From the NCBI RefSeq assembly GCF_001586785.1, contig NZ_LUFH02000023.1, positions 1-55,491 on the forward strand: a DNA stretch of 55,491 nucleotides. Reading direction: 5' to 3'. Numbering within the stretch: position 1 is the stretch's first letter; every line of letters starts with the position of its first letter. Shown here piece by piece: positions 27,958 through 37,605 of this stretch. This DNA comes from Sphaerospermopsis aphanizomenoides BCCUSP55. Lineage in GTDB: Bacteria > Cyanobacteriota > Cyanobacteriia > Cyanobacteriales > Nostocaceae. Below the pieces are notes generated by a model. The model saw only the letters and a program-made list of their open reading frames with translations. It was not told the DNA's origin and did no database searches. The position numbers were made by a program, and so were the translations under genes.

Positions 27958-28794
27958 ATGACAGTAGCCCAAAAACGTTCAACAACTCCTAAGTTTGATA
28001 ATAGCTTTTTATCAAGTTTACAAAAGCAATTTCCTGAACTTGTTCCTCCAGCTATTGCCCTCCTGATATTCTTAACGATTTGGCAATTATTCTCTTGGAC
28101 TCCAGGGGCGACTTTACCAGGGCCTATACAGGTTATTCAAGACACTTGGATTTTAATTTTGTATCCATTCTATGATAAAGGTGGTACTGACAAAGGGCTA
28201 TTTTGGCAAATTTTTGCTAGTTTACAACGGGTTGCTATTAGCTATACCTTAGCGGCAGTTGTGGGTATTGGTTTGGGGGTTTTAATCGGTGTCAACAAAA
28301 CCATGTCCAAAGCTTTAGACCCTCTATTTCAGTTATTAAGAACTGTACCACCTTTGGCTTGGGTGCCTATTTCTCTAGCAGCTTTAAGACAAAACGAACC
28401 AGCAGCATTATTCGTAATTTTCATTACTGCAATTTGGCCGATTTTAATTAACACTGCTGTGGGTGTAACTCAAATTCCCCAAGACTATAACAACGTTGCT
28501 AAAGTTTTACAACTTAGCCGCAAAGAATACTTTTTCAATATTCTCATTCCTTCCGCATTACCCTACATTTTCACTGGTCTGAGAATCGCCATCGGTTTAG
28601 CTTGGTTAGCGATTATTGCGGCAGAAATTGTTATGTCTGGTATTGTCGGCATTGGCTTTTTTATCTGGGATGCCTATCAAAATAACAACGTGAGCGAAGT
28701 TATTTTGGCTCTAGTTTATATCGGTGTTGTTGGTCTAATCTTAGATAAACTCATGGCTGCACTACAAAACTGGATTTTACCAGAACAAAAATAG
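27958..28794 (+). CDS. cmpB: Bicarbonate ABC transporter permease CmpB
   Basis: 278-aa inner-membrane permease, one homodimeric channel for BCT1. Hydrophobic segments begin at LVPPAIALLIFLTIWQLFSW, and the coupling EAA region is VAKVLQLSRKEYFFNILIPS followed by ALPYIFTGLRIAIGLAWLAI. The family is shared with NrtB; assignment to bicarbonate rests on the neighbouring CmpA. The start is ATG with GAGGAAACATCA before it. It follows cmpA after 54 bases. Confidence 0.87.
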   Translation: MTVAQKRSTTPKFDNSFLSSLQKQFPELVPPAIALLIFLTIWQLFSWTPGATLPGPIQVIQDTWILILYPFYDKGGTDKGLFWQIFASLQRVAISYTLAAVVGIGLGVLIGVNKTMSKALDPLFQLLRTVPPLAWVPISLAALRQNEPAALFVIFITAIWPILINTAVGVTQIPQDYNNVAKVLQLSRKEYFFNILIPSALPYIFTGLRIAIGLAWLAIIAAEIVMSGIVGIGFFIWDAYQNNNVSEVILALVYIGVVGLILDKLMAALQNWILPEQK

Positions 28795-28885
28795 AGCCTG
28801 GGTATTGGTGGGTAATGGAAAGAATTATTACCAATCACCAATTACCAATTTAAAATACAAAATTCAAAATTCAAAATCTAAAATT

Positions 28886-30892
28886 ATGTCTGTATTTGTT
28901 GCTGTAGATCAAATTGATAAAGTCTTTGAATTAACCGGTGGCGGTCAATATATCGCCCTCAAAGGCATTAACTTAGAAATCAAAAAGGGCGAATTTATTT
29001 CTCTTATCGGTCACTCTGGTTGTGGTAAATCTACTCTCTTAAATATGATTGCTGGGTTAGATTTGCCTACAGAAGGTTTAGTCACTTTGGAAGGTCAAAG
29101 AATTAAGAAACCAGGGCCAGATAGAATGGTAGTATTTCAAAACTATTCTCTCTTACCTTGGCGAACTGTGAGAGAAAATATCGCCTTGGCTGTAGATTCA
29201 GTCTTAAATGGGATGCCAGCTGCCGAACGTAAAGCCATAATCGACAGACATATAGATATGGTGGGTTTACGTCCCCATGCTGACAAACAACCAGGGATGT
29301 TATCTGGTGGACAAAAACAACGAGTAGCGATCGCTCGTGCTTTGGCAATTCGTCCTAAACTATTATTATTAGATGAACCTTTTGGGGCGTTAGATGCACT
29401 AACTCGCGGTAATTTGCAAGAACAGTTAATGCAAATCTGCGAAGAAAATGAAGTAACTGCGGTCATGGTGACACATGACGTAGACGAGGCAGTGCTTTTA
29501 TCTGACAGAATTGTCATGTTAACTAATGGACCAGAATCCAAAATTGGTGACATTTTAGAAGTAGATATTCCCAGACCCCGTAAACGCATGGAAGTTGTAG
29601 AACATCCCAGTTACTACAGTTTGCGGAGTGAAATGATTTATTTCCTCAACCAACAAAAACGCATCAAAAAATTACGGGCAAGAAAAACACCAGCTATTGC
29701 CCGTCATGGTTTAGAAAAAGTAAATTTAGAAATCGGTTTCTTACCTCTTACTGCCTGTGCGCCTCTGGCAATAGCTAAAGAAAAAGGCTTTTTCACTAAA
29801 CATGGTTTAGATGAAGTTTCTTTAGTTAGAGAAAGCAATTGGCGTGGTGTTGTTGATGGTATCAGTGGTGGATATTTAGATGCTGCCCAAATGCCATCAG
29901 GAATGCCAATTTGGTTATCTTTAGGAGGCAACAAAAACCAACCTTTACCAGTTGTCACCTCCTTAACTATGACTCGCAACGGTAACGCCATTACCCTAGC
30001 GAAAAGATTTTATGAACAAGGTGTACACAGTCTTTCAGACTTCAAAAAATACCTCCTACAAACCCGTGAACAACAACACAGAATGGGGGTAGTACATCCA
30101 GCCTCAATGCACAATTTACTCTTGCGTTATTGGTTAGCAGCAGGAGGAATTGATCCTGATTTTGATGTGGAAATGAAAAATATTCCCCCTGCTCAAATGG
30201 TGGTAGATTTGAAAGGTGGAACAATAGATGGTTACTGCGTTGGTGAACCTTGGAATTATCGCGCAGCTATTGAAGGTTCAGGTTTTACAATTGCTACAGA
30301 TTTAGAAGTTTGGTTAGGACATCCTGGTAAAGTTTTAGGTGTAAGAGAAGATTGGGCTAATGCTTACCCAAATACTCATATTGCTTTAACCAAGGCTTTA
30401 TTAGAAGCTTGTCAATATTGCGCTGATCCCAACAATGCTCAAGAAGTTAGACAAATTTTAGCTGGTCGGGAATATGTCAGCACCGACATTGATTTTATCC
30501 AAATTGAAGATCCTGATGGTGTGAATACTTGCGATATAGATCATCCCATGCGCGAGTATGCCCACCATCAATTTTATGGTGAATCTGCTATTAATCGTCC
30601 TAGCAGAACTGAGCAAATTTGGATCATGACACAGTTAGCAAGATGGGGTGAAACTCCTTTCCCTCGTAACTGGGTAGAAATTGTGGAAAGAGTTTGTCGA
30701 GTTGGTGTATTTAGTACCGCAGCTAGAGAACTAGGTTTAGATATTAGCTACACTCGTCAACCAATTCAATTATTTGATGGTAAACCCTTCAATGCTGATG
30801 ATCCTTTTGCCTATCTCACCAGTTTAGATATCAAACGCGATTTTTCTGTCGCAGAAGTTGTTCTAGATACTCCCAGAAAAGTAGCAGCTTAA
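28886..30892 (+). CDS. cmpC: CmpC: ATPase fused to a CmpA-like domain
   Basis: 668-aa protein with an N-terminal ABC ATPase (Walker A GHSGCGKST, signature [16 protein letters not shown], Walker B LLLLDEPFGALDAL) and, from about residue 280, a C-terminal substrate-binding-protein-like domain that stays in the cytosol (VNLEIGFLPLTACAPLAIAK, HNLLLRYWLAAGGIDPDF, GYCVGEPWNYRAA). In the related NrtC this domain senses intracellular ligand and inhibits transport. Start at 28886 (MSVFVAVD); the frame is open upstream to 28805 through tandem-repeat-like sequence. Together with CmpD it forms the ATPase heterodimer. Confidence 0.88.
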   Translation: MSVFVAVDQIDKVFELTGGGQYIALKGINLEIKKGEFISLIGHSGCGKSTLLNMIAGLDLPTEGLVTLEGQRIKKPGPDRMVVFQNYSLLPWRTVRENIALAVDSVLNGMPAAERKAIIDRHIDMVGLRPHADKQPGMLSGGQKQRVAIARALAIRPKLLLLDEPFGALDALTRGNLQEQLMQICEENEVTAVMVTHDVDEAVLLSDRIVMLTNGPESKIGDILEVDIPRPRKRMEVVEHPSYYSLRSEMIYFLNQQKRIKKLRARKTPAIARHGLEKVNLEIGFLPLTACAPLAIAKEKGFFTKHGLDEVSLVRESNWRGVVDGISGGYLDAAQMPSGMPIWLSLGGNKNQPLPVVTSLTMTRNGNAITLAKRFYEQGVHSLSDFKKYLLQTREQQHRMGVVHPASMHNLLLRYWLAAGGIDPDFDVEMKNIPPAQMVVDLKGGTIDGYCVGEPWNYRAAIEGSGFTIATDLEVWLGHPGKVLGVREDWANAYPNTHIALTKALLEACQYCADPNNAQEVRQILAGREYVSTDIDFIQIEDPDGVNTCDIDHPMREYAHHQFYGESAINRPSRTEQIWIMTQLARWGETPFPRNWVEIVERVCRVGVFSTAARELGLDISYTRQPIQLFDGKPFNADDPFAYLTSLDIKRDFSVAEVVLDTPRKVAA

Positions 30893-30918
30893 TATTCCTT
30901 TCTTCCTACTCTTTTTCG

Positions 30919-30993
30919 TTCCCATACTCTGTATGGGAATGAATAAAGTAAGGCTCTGCCTTACACAATGATAAATGATAGAGGCAGAGCCTC
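30919..30993. repeat. Three nested hairpins between cmpC and cmpD
   Basis: Perfect inverted repeats: TTCCCATAC-TCT-GTATGGGAA (30919-30939), GTAAGG-CTCTG-CCTTAC (30948-30964) and GAGGC-AGA-GCCTC (30981-30993). The last two are also complementary to each other (AGGCTCTGCC with GGCAGAGCCT), giving an alternative fold. They look like dispersed cyanobacterial palindromes. Confidence 0.8.
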
Positions 30994-31028
30994 TTAATAG
31001 CATTCCCTGTCTCAGACTAGGAAAGAGA

Positions 31029-31060
31029 TAATTACCAATTACCAATTACTAATTACCAAA
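31029..31060. repeat. Heptamer array (AATTACC) just before cmpD
   Basis: Four to five units of AATTACC/AATTACT directly upstream of the cmpD ATG, taking the place of a normal ribosome-binding site. Confidence 0.75.
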
Positions 31061-31062
31061 CT

Positions 31063-31905
31063 ATGCAAAGCCGTACCCTAACTTCTACCAAATCATCTAC
31101 CCAAATTCACAGCAGCCAACCTTTTTTACAAATTCAAGATGTTTGTAAAACCTACCCCACCAAAAAGGGACCTTTTACAGTTCTTGATGGTGTTAATTTA
31201 GAAGTTGCACAGGGTGAATTTATTTGTGTCATCGGCCACTCAGGTTGTGGTAAGTCAACTCTGTTAAATATGGTTTCTGGTTTTAATTTCCCCACTTCTG
31301 GACAGGTGTTATTAGAAGGACAACCTATTACTAAACCAGGTCCAGATCGCATGGTTGTATTCCAAAACTATGCCTTATTACCTTGGAGAACAGCTTTTGA
31401 AAATATTTATTTGGCTGTAAATGCTGTTTACCCCACTAAACCAGAAGCAGAAAAACGTTCTATTGTGCGGGAACATTTGGCAATGGTGGGTTTAGCTGAT
31501 GCAATGGAAAAGAAACCCATGCAAATGTCTGGGGGGATGAGACAGCGTGTTTCTATTGCCCGTGCTTTAGCTATTCGTCCCAAGGTATTGATTTTAGATG
31601 AACCTTTCGGCGCTTTGGATGCTATCACCAAGGAAGAATTGCAGGAAGAGTTACTGAAAATCTGGAATGATAACCGCTGCACAGTATTGATGATTACCCA
31701 TGATATTGATGAGGCGCTGTTTTTAGCAGATAAATTGGTGATGATGACCAATGGACCCCATGCCAAAATTGGGGAAGTGATGGAAATTCCTTTTTCTCGT
31801 CCCCGCGATCGCGCCCGTATCATGGAAGATCCTCAATATTACCAACTCCGTAACTACGCCCTAGACTTCCTGTTTAACCGCTTTGCCCACGATGATGTCG
31901 GTTAG
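31063..31905 (+). CDS. cmpD: Bicarbonate ABC transporter ATP-binding protein CmpD
   Basis: 280-aa ATPase, partner of CmpC. Walker A GHSGCGKST, Q-loop VVFQNYALLPWRT, signature MSGGMRQRVSIARALA, Walker B VLILDEPFGALDAI and switch His in MITHDIDEALFLADK are intact. The first 25 residues are a polar tail absent from many ATPases. It lies 170 bases after cmpC, separated by hairpins and a heptamer array, unlike the tight spacing of the earlier genes. A terminator follows. Confidence 0.88.
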   Translation: MQSRTLTSTKSSTQIHSSQPFLQIQDVCKTYPTKKGPFTVLDGVNLEVAQGEFICVIGHSGCGKSTLLNMVSGFNFPTSGQVLLEGQPITKPGPDRMVVFQNYALLPWRTAFENIYLAVNAVYPTKPEAEKRSIVREHLAMVGLADAMEKKPMQMSGGMRQRVSIARALAIRPKVLILDEPFGALDAITKEELQEELLKIWNDNRCTVLMITHDIDEALFLADKLVMMTNGPHAKIGEVMEIPFSRPRDRARIMEDPQYYQLRNYALDFLFNRFAHDDVG

Positions 31906-32048
31906 CCAAAAATAGGCCGACGTTTCCCAAGGTTTAATAATAGACCAGAAGAAACGATTCCAGCTAAGATTCACTTTGCTTAAAAGTTTACGCCAACAGA
32001 TGGATGCGGCTATTTCCTAACTACTAATATAATCAATTAAGCACAATT

Positions 32049-32086
32049 AACCCCAATTTATTAGGAAACTTGGGGTTTATTTATTG
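32049..32086 (+). terminator. Terminator of the cmp operon
   Basis: AACCCCAA (32049-32056) pairs with TTGGGGTT (32070-32077) around a 13-nt loop, followed by TATTTATT. Located 145 bases after the cmpD stop. Confidence 0.7.
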
Positions 32087-32279
32087 TGCATAAACCCGAA
32101 ATAATACCAATTAAAAATTAAGAAATTTAGATTTTATCTGAATTTTCAAATTTAAATCTGTTACTTTATTAGGACTGGTTGTCGCCGATAAAGTAAGTCG
32201 GAAATTTATTAACTTTCGCCATGCAGCAATAGGGTTTTACTGCTAACTGCTGCTGTAAATTCACGCAAGGTAAAAAGAC

Positions 32280-33194
32280 GTGAAAAATTCTATATCTCAA
32301 CTACAAAGGGTCTTACCCATTAGTCCCCGCGCACTGCTGTTAGTAAATCGTCATTCTCGTAAAGGACAAGAAAATTTATCAGAGGCTATTCATTGTCTGG
32401 AAACTCTCGGTTTTCATCTGATTCAAGAGTCCACACAAAATCCCAAACATTTACCTGATGTGATTCGCAAATACCAAACAGAACTTGATTTGGTAATTGT
32501 TGGTGGTGGTGATGGGACTCTTAATGCCGCTGTCGATGCTATGGTTGATACTCAATTACCTTTAGGAATTTTACCCTTGGGAACTGCTAATGATTTAGCG
32601 AGAACTTTGGGTATTCCTAATTCTTTACCAGAAGCGTGTCAAATTATTGCGGCTGGACAGTTGCGACGGATTGATTTAGGTTGGGTCAATGGTAAGTATT
32701 TTTTTAATGTTGCTAGTCTGGGTTTGAGTGTGAAAATTACCCAGAGATTAACTAAAGAAGTAAAACGCCGTTGGGGAGTATTTGCTTATGCAGCAATAGC
32801 ATTGCAAGTAATTTGGGAATCTCGTCCCTTTAGTGCAGAGATTCGCACAAATGGCCAATCTATTCGCGTTAAAACTGTACAAATTGCTGTGGGTAACGGG
32901 CGGTATTATGGTGGTGGCATGACTGTGTTTCATGATGCGTCAATAGATGACCAAAGATTGGATCTGTATAGTTTAGAAATTGACCATTGGTGGCAAATAA
33001 TACCTTTGTTACCTGCCATACGTCAAGGTAGACACATTCATTGGCGGAGTGTTCGCGCTATCCAAGGAAAGGAAATTGAGATTTATACCCGTAAACCTCA
33101 TGCTATTAATACGGATGGAGAAATCACTACTTATACTCCGGCTGTGTTTCGGGTAATGCCCAAGGCTATTAGTGTTTTAGTTCCTCCACTATAA
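32280..33194 (+). CDS. YegS/BmrU-family lipid kinase
   Basis: 304-aa diacylglycerol-kinase-like enzyme that phosphorylates a lipid with ATP. Motifs are LLVNRHSRKGQENLSEAIHC at the N terminus, the nucleotide-binding VGGGDGTLNAAVDAM and LPLGTANDLARTLGIP. The C-terminal beta-sandwich contains AVGNGRYYGGGM. The start is GTG at 32280, in good register with the first strand. It precedes exoD on the same strand with a 38-base gap; they may be cotranscribed. Substrate not defined. Confidence 0.88.
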   Translation: MKNSISQLQRVLPISPRALLLVNRHSRKGQENLSEAIHCLETLGFHLIQESTQNPKHLPDVIRKYQTELDLVIVGGGDGTLNAAVDAMVDTQLPLGILPLGTANDLARTLGIPNSLPEACQIIAAGQLRRIDLGWVNGKYFFNVASLGLSVKITQRLTKEVKRRWGVFAYAAIALQVIWESRPFSAEIRTNGQSIRVKTVQIAVGNGRYYGGGMTVFHDASIDDQRLDLYSLEIDHWWQIIPLLPAIRQGRHIHWRSVRAIQGKEIEIYTRKPHAINTDGEITTYTPAVFRVMPKAISVLVPPL

Positions 33195-33232
33195 TTAATG
33201 TAATGTGCCAATTCCTCTGAAGTCGCACGAAA

Positions 33233-33865
33233 ATGAATTTGAGATTTTCTCAAGATATTAAGTCTTTATTGCAATGTTTAACTGAACAGCCACTAACTCT
33301 AGGTGATATTTTGAGGCAAACTTCGGAACGGAGTTTTAGCCTAGTAATTGCATTATTAGTTTTACCATTTCTGTTCCCTATGCCTCCAGGGTTAACAGGC
33401 CCTTTTGGCGCTGCTTGCTTGCTGTTGTCAGTACAGATGCTTTTGGGCAGGCGATCGCCTTGGCTTCCTAAAAAAATCGCTAACTACAAATTTCCCCGCC
33501 CCTTTGCTCAAATCATCTTGCAAAATCTGCGTCGAGTGACTAAAGTATTGGAGAAGATTACCCGTCCTCGCTTGACGAAAATAGCTTCTCATCCTTTGAC
33601 TTGGAAAATCAATGGGTTTTGTATTTCTTGGTTGACAATATTACTAATTTCGCCAATTCCTTTTACCAATCCTATACCCACCATCGGTATTTTACTTTTG
33701 GCAGTTGCAACTATTGAATCTGATGGCTTGTTGATATGTATTAGTTACGTGATTACAGCCTTGATTACTTTTTTGTTTGGGTTTATTGGTTATGCACTTT
33801 GGTTAGCGCCAAGGTTACTACCCTCAAATTTACTAGCTAGTGGTATTTTAGATTTTAGATTTTAG
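33233..33865 (+). CDS. Exopolysaccharide synthesis protein ExoD family
   Basis: 210-aa membrane protein with the ExoD pattern: TLGDILRQTSERSFSLVIAL, LPFLFPMPPGLTGPFGAAC, then ISPIPFTNPIPTIGILLLAV and a last segment. Four or more hydrophobic segments. ExoD was named from exopolysaccharide defects in Sinorhizobium; the molecular function is unknown. The last residues (ILDFRF) and the stop codon are encoded by the beginning of an ATTTTAG tandem array, so the C terminus is set by the repeat. Follows the lipid kinase gene by 38 bases. Confidence 0.87.
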   Translation: MNLRFSQDIKSLLQCLTEQPLTLGDILRQTSERSFSLVIALLVLPFLFPMPPGLTGPFGAACLLLSVQMLLGRRSPWLPKKIANYKFPRPFAQIILQNLRRVTKVLEKITRPRLTKIASHPLTWKINGFCISWLTILLISPIPFTNPIPTIGILLLAVATIESDGLLICISYVITALITFLFGFIGYALWLAPRLLPSNLLASGILDFRF

Positions 33866-33970
33866 ATTTTAGATTTTAGATTTTAGATTTTAGATTTTAG
33901 ATTTTAGATTTTAGATTTTAGATTTTAGATTTTAGATTTGGGATTTTAGATTTTAGATTTGGGATTTTGG
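33845..33970. repeat. ATTTTAG heptanucleotide array, 18 units
   Basis: Thirteen perfect ATTTTAG units (33845-33935), then units with GGG variants (33936-33970). It overlaps the last 21 bases of exoD and supplies its TAG stop. The longest heptamer array in the window. Confidence 0.95.
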
Positions 33971-34883
33971 TTGAGTTATTCAAAATCCAAAAAAATACAG
34001 CAGCTTTGCAGTAAATGAGGTACAAAACTCCATCCAAAAGTCTTGCCTGATCAGCATTTGAAAGCTGACCGCTGACCGCTGATAGCTGAAAGCTGCTGTA
34101 GTTTGATAGCATAAAAAAAATTAAAATTGTTACAAAACTATATACCATCGCGCTCTGAGACTTGCTATGATAGAGTACCCAGCCAAAAATAGCTGTGGTT
34201 AATCAACAGAAAAGCTAAACTTTCCATCTTGTGATTCGTCAGAATCCTGAGTGAAACCGGAAAAGTTCTCTATTCTCAAGAACTTTTTTAATGACAAAAA
34301 TGCACAAATAAGCAATTTAAAGATTGCTAAAATAAAACCCTCAGCTAAAAGCCGAGGGTTAGAATCTAATTAAGGTGCATCTACTATTTTTCTTATCCGT
34401 CTTAATCCTGATAAAATCCGGAAAATTATTAATAATTAGATAGTTTTTTCAAGGATAAAAACAAAGGACGAAATATTCTCATTTATGAATTAGGTACAAT
34501 TTCTCAGCCCGGTCTTAGAAAAGGAATCATTGTTTACATCTTGTGAAATTTCGTGTTAGTATTGTTTTACTCTTTAAATACGGTTGCATAACCAGACAAG
34601 GGTAGACCAAATTTTATTAGTTAAAGGTGCTTCGACTACACATTTATGTCGATTAAAGGTGAAAAGCACGAGAGTAATATTTGAATTAAACCCCCAGTTC
34701 CACCTGAGGGCAGTTAATCAATTAAGGTATATATACTTCCTCCTGGGTGTCATCTGAATCAGGACAATTTGATGAAAGAGCGATCGCTTTTTTGAAGCCA
34801 GAATTCAGGTGTTAGCTCAAACAGCAAGAAGCCTCTCGCCTACCCGTAAGGGAGGCGATGAGGAACGAACATTTAAACAATAA
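33971..34883. other. Intergenic region, no gene seen
   Basis: About 900 bases. Contains a hairpin-terminator candidate at 34332-34360 and a dispersed palindrome, GCCTCTCGCCTACCC with GGGAGGCGA, near 34831-34858. No reading frame of note and no recognised RNA. Confidence 0.5.
34332..34360 (-). terminator. Minus-strand terminator-like hairpin
   Basis: On the minus strand AACCCTCGGC, loop TTTTA, GCTGAGGGTT, then TTATTTTA. It lies about 520 bases past the stop of the minus-strand gene at 34884, so either that transcript has a long 3' tail or an unseen transcript ends here. Confidence 0.55.
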
Positions 34884-36176
34884 CTATCTTGAAGCAACTT
34901 GGGGTTCTGCCCAAACTTGCGTATCTGTGACACCATAAGTTACAGGTTTATCTCCGTCTGTGGTGACATTTACAGTTTTCCCATCACTACTAACTTGTAC
35001 GAGAGGCCAATTTTCCTCACCTAGTTCACCAGCACGGAACAGTGCATGATCTGGTTGTTTTTTACTCCAACCTAACAACATAGCTATTTTCTCATGCTCA
35101 TCTTCTGCTGAAACAGGAGTTACCGTGGTAGCGTGATTCTCTTGGCGATCCCAAATCACAGCTTGGTCTGTAACATCCGCTGTATTGAAGATACCCATAA
35201 ATTTGCGGGCTAAAAAGCGATCGCCTTTTTGAGACCAACTAATGGGAACTAGAACTCCTATTTTCCCTTCCGTATCATTGTTTGTCTCCGCAAGAGTCTG
35301 TTTTAATAAAGGATCTGCAACGTTAGCTGTCTTCGCAATTACCCGTAAACTTTTGGTTTGCCGATCTTCTATAAACAACAAGCTACTAACTCGGCTATTG
35401 TGCATTTCCGGGTTGACTTCTAGTTGTACTCGGCTATAAACAGCATATCTACCATCAGGCGAAACCACTGGTATGCTGCGATAGTAACGCACTCCAGAAC
35501 CCCCTTGACCACCAATAGCTTCCTGAGTCATCATGATCCACTTCCAAGGAATCGGATGAGGGCTACCCATAGGATCATCTGGCAATCCTTCGGAATCCCT
35601 TGGTGGCCCATCTATAGGAACTTCTTTCATCAAGGGAGGTAGTGATTCTCTCACAGTGGATGTCAATAATGAATCATTACCCTGACTTGCAGTGCCTACA
35701 GAGTTAACCCGATCTTCTAAAGCCTGATTTTTGGCATCTTTTAATTTTTGGACTAAATTAGTTTGACTGACAGGTATGTTTGATAGATTAGGCAGTTTAA
35801 CTAGCTGCGAAATATCAGTAACATTTGCATCATCCCCAGATTGATAATTTTTTTGTCCTACCTCAGAATTAACTTGATCTGCTGATAATAGTTGCTTTTC
35901 TTGATTTATAGATGTGTTTGCTAGTCCAATCCCAAATTTGCTTGGCAAAGAATTAACTTCACCTCTATCTAAACTAGGTTCTTTAGCAACAGTAGTTGTT
36001 GTGGATGTTGAATCCAGTTTTCCAAGCCCCGTACTACTTTTTGCTACCTGTGATTGTTTCGCTAAGGTGGAGTGAACCGATACCCCAACGAATGGAGCAA
36101 TAAGTATAATAACAACTGCGTACTTGAGAAATGGTTGTACGCGAAACCATCCTGACAGCAAAAGGGATTTCAGCAT
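34884..36176 (-). CDS. Unknown membrane-anchored protein, cyanobacterial type
   Basis: 430 aa, family not recognised. A single hydrophobic segment at residues 18-38 (FLKYAVVIILIAPFVGVSVH) is followed by a long polar Ser/Thr/Gln-rich region (40-200) and then a folded domain (200-425). That domain has repeated strand motifs such as SIPVVSPDGRYAVYSRVQLE, LLFIEDRQTKSLRVIAKTA, VPISWSQKGDRFLARKF and LVQVSSDGKTVNVTTD, like a small TolB/WD-type beta-propeller. Probably an extracytoplasmic protein anchored at the N terminus. It has an ATG start and a 1.4-kb upstream region. No operon partner. Confidence 0.7.
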   Translation of the reverse strand: MLKSLLLSGWFRVQPFLKYAVVIILIAPFVGVSVHSTLAKQSQVAKSSTGLGKLDSTSTTTTVAKEPSLDRGEVNSLPSKFGIGLANTSINQEKQLLSADQVNSEVGQKNYQSGDDANVTDISQLVKLPNLSNIPVSQTNLVQKLKDAKNQALEDRVNSVGTASQGNDSLLTSTVRESLPPLMKEVPIDGPPRDSEGLPDDPMGSPHPIPWKWIMMTQEAIGGQGGSGVRYYRSIPVVSPDGRYAVYSRVQLEVNPEMHNSRVSSLLFIEDRQTKSLRVIAKTANVADPLLKQTLAETNNDTEGKIGVLVPISWSQKGDRFLARKFMGIFNTADVTDQAVIWDRQENHATTVTPVSAEDEHEKIAMLLGWSKKQPDHALFRAGELGEENWPLVQVSSDGKTVNVTTDGDKPVTYGVTDTQVWAEPQVASR

Positions 36177-36599
36177 GAGTGGACTCTCTAAGGGGCGGTT
36201 GCTATGGTGAGAAGCAATGTCTATTCAGGCAGGCGAAAAGCTATTATTATGTATAACAACAAACTAGAAGCTCTAACGAGATCATTTCTTTAAATTTTGC
36301 ATCACTTTACAAAAGTTTTAGTATCATCATTCACACCTTTACAATCTTTAAAAACTATAATTTTGCATGAAATTATGCCACAAAAAACAATTGTATTACG
36401 TATACAGTGTTTTTACGTGACTAAAAGCTAGGCTTTACCATACTTAGCCAAAGCCAAATATGGCTCAATTTATAAAGGATATAAGCTAGTTTTTAGGTCG
36501 CTAGAGTTAGCCCCTAATTATTAGTTAGATTGGTTTAAATTGGGTTAACTCAAGCCAACCCACTGCATACAGCTTTACCTATTAATAACCTGTTATAAG
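36177..36599. other. Upstream region, no gene seen
   Basis: About 420 AT-rich bases upstream of the 430-aa gene. It should hold that gene's promoter. No coding frame or RNA gene was recognised. Confidence 0.4.
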
Positions 36600-37075
36600 A
36601 AATAAGGCTGAAAACCCTTGAGGCTTCGCCGTGAGCGTCAGCCGAACGGTTAAGTTTTTCCGCCAAGCTCCAAAACTTAACCGTCCTTTAGGCAAGGGAT
36701 GTACCTTGCTTCCCGAAGGGTAAGCCTGTTGAGGCGTTTACGCCTCAGTAACTTGTGGTATAATCATACCAACAGGAACGGTAATCAACCTGTATAATAA
36801 CCTAACTGCCTAAAGGCAATCTGTACCTTGACAACTAAATGTATGGGGTTCTACTTCGTAGTTCTAGTATCACCTGGAAGTAGGTAAAAGACAGGTATTA
36901 GGCAACACAGAATTTAACTCAAACAAAATTTGCACTGATGCAACTACCTCGCCCGCTGGGGGAAAGTTAACGCTTGGGGAGAGAACCACCTCTGGGCTAG
37001 ATACCGCAAGGAGTCTAGTATAAGTGGACTCGTTGAACCAAGAATCACCGTACCTTTAGGTCGGTGAGTGTCAAA
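36600..37075 (+). mobile_element. Decayed IS200/IS605-like (TnpB-type) element with right-end omega-RNA-like sequence
   Basis: No transposase frame remains, but the layout fits the ends of cyanobacterial TnpB elements. The right part reads GGGAGAGAACCACCTCTGGG, then GTGGACTCGTTGAACCAAGA, and ends in the hairpin CACCGTACC-TTTA-GGTCGGTG (37046-37066) followed by AGTGTCAA, a pattern I recognise from IS605/IS1341 right ends and the 3' end of their omega RNA. The left part has two palindromes: a 13-bp inverted repeat, ACGGTTAAGTTTT / AAAACTTAACCGT (36646-36684), and TGAGGCG-TTTA-CGCCTCA (36730-36747), then TGTGGTATAAT, a possible promoter. Borders are approximate. It resembles a MITE-like internal deletion of a TnpB element. 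Confidence 0.5.
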
Positions 37076-37605
37076 ACAACATCAACCCTGATAAAACTAA
37101 AGCCTGTTTGTCTAAAGGCGATTGATTCCTTGAAAAATCTCTTGTATTCAGTGGATAACTAACTAAATAACTCATCCTCATCTATCCAAATTTGTCAATT
37201 GCCAGTTTGTTCGCAAATAAAATTAAGTATATTTATACTATATAATAATTGCGATGCCCCAACTCCAGCAAAACTAAACTTGGTAAATTATCAAATAAGT
37301 AGATTTTTAATTGTCCAACCATGAAATACAACACAATACTTACATTTGTCAAGAGCAGCGATAATCATTGAGATTAGCTGACCAACTTTTTTGCCAAAGC
37401 ACTGTAGTGTAGTTTATCAAGGGAGTTTTTGTTACACCGATCATGAATACTTTACCACTCGATAGCTAAAATTTAATGTCCTCAGAGCAAAATTGTGCTT
37501 TGTCTTTTTCCTTGAGATCGGGATTTAGTCAGTTATGGGCAGTCAGTTGTCAGTAATTCGTGACGCACCTAATAATATTGATTAATGACTAATAACTAAT
37601 AACTA
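37076..37605. other. Intergenic region upstream of fmt
   Basis: About 530 AT-rich bases without a gene. A TAATGACT/AATAACT heptamer array (37582-37609) runs up to and into the fmt ATG, in the place of a ribosome-binding site. Confidence 0.5.

Noticed and set aside
33845-33970. Possible CRISPR array
   Set aside because: The units are contiguous 7-mers with no spacers, so it is a simple tandem array.
34590-34620. Shared phrase AGGGTAGACCA with 46869-46879
   Set aside because: Too short and without extended similarity on either side; likely chance.
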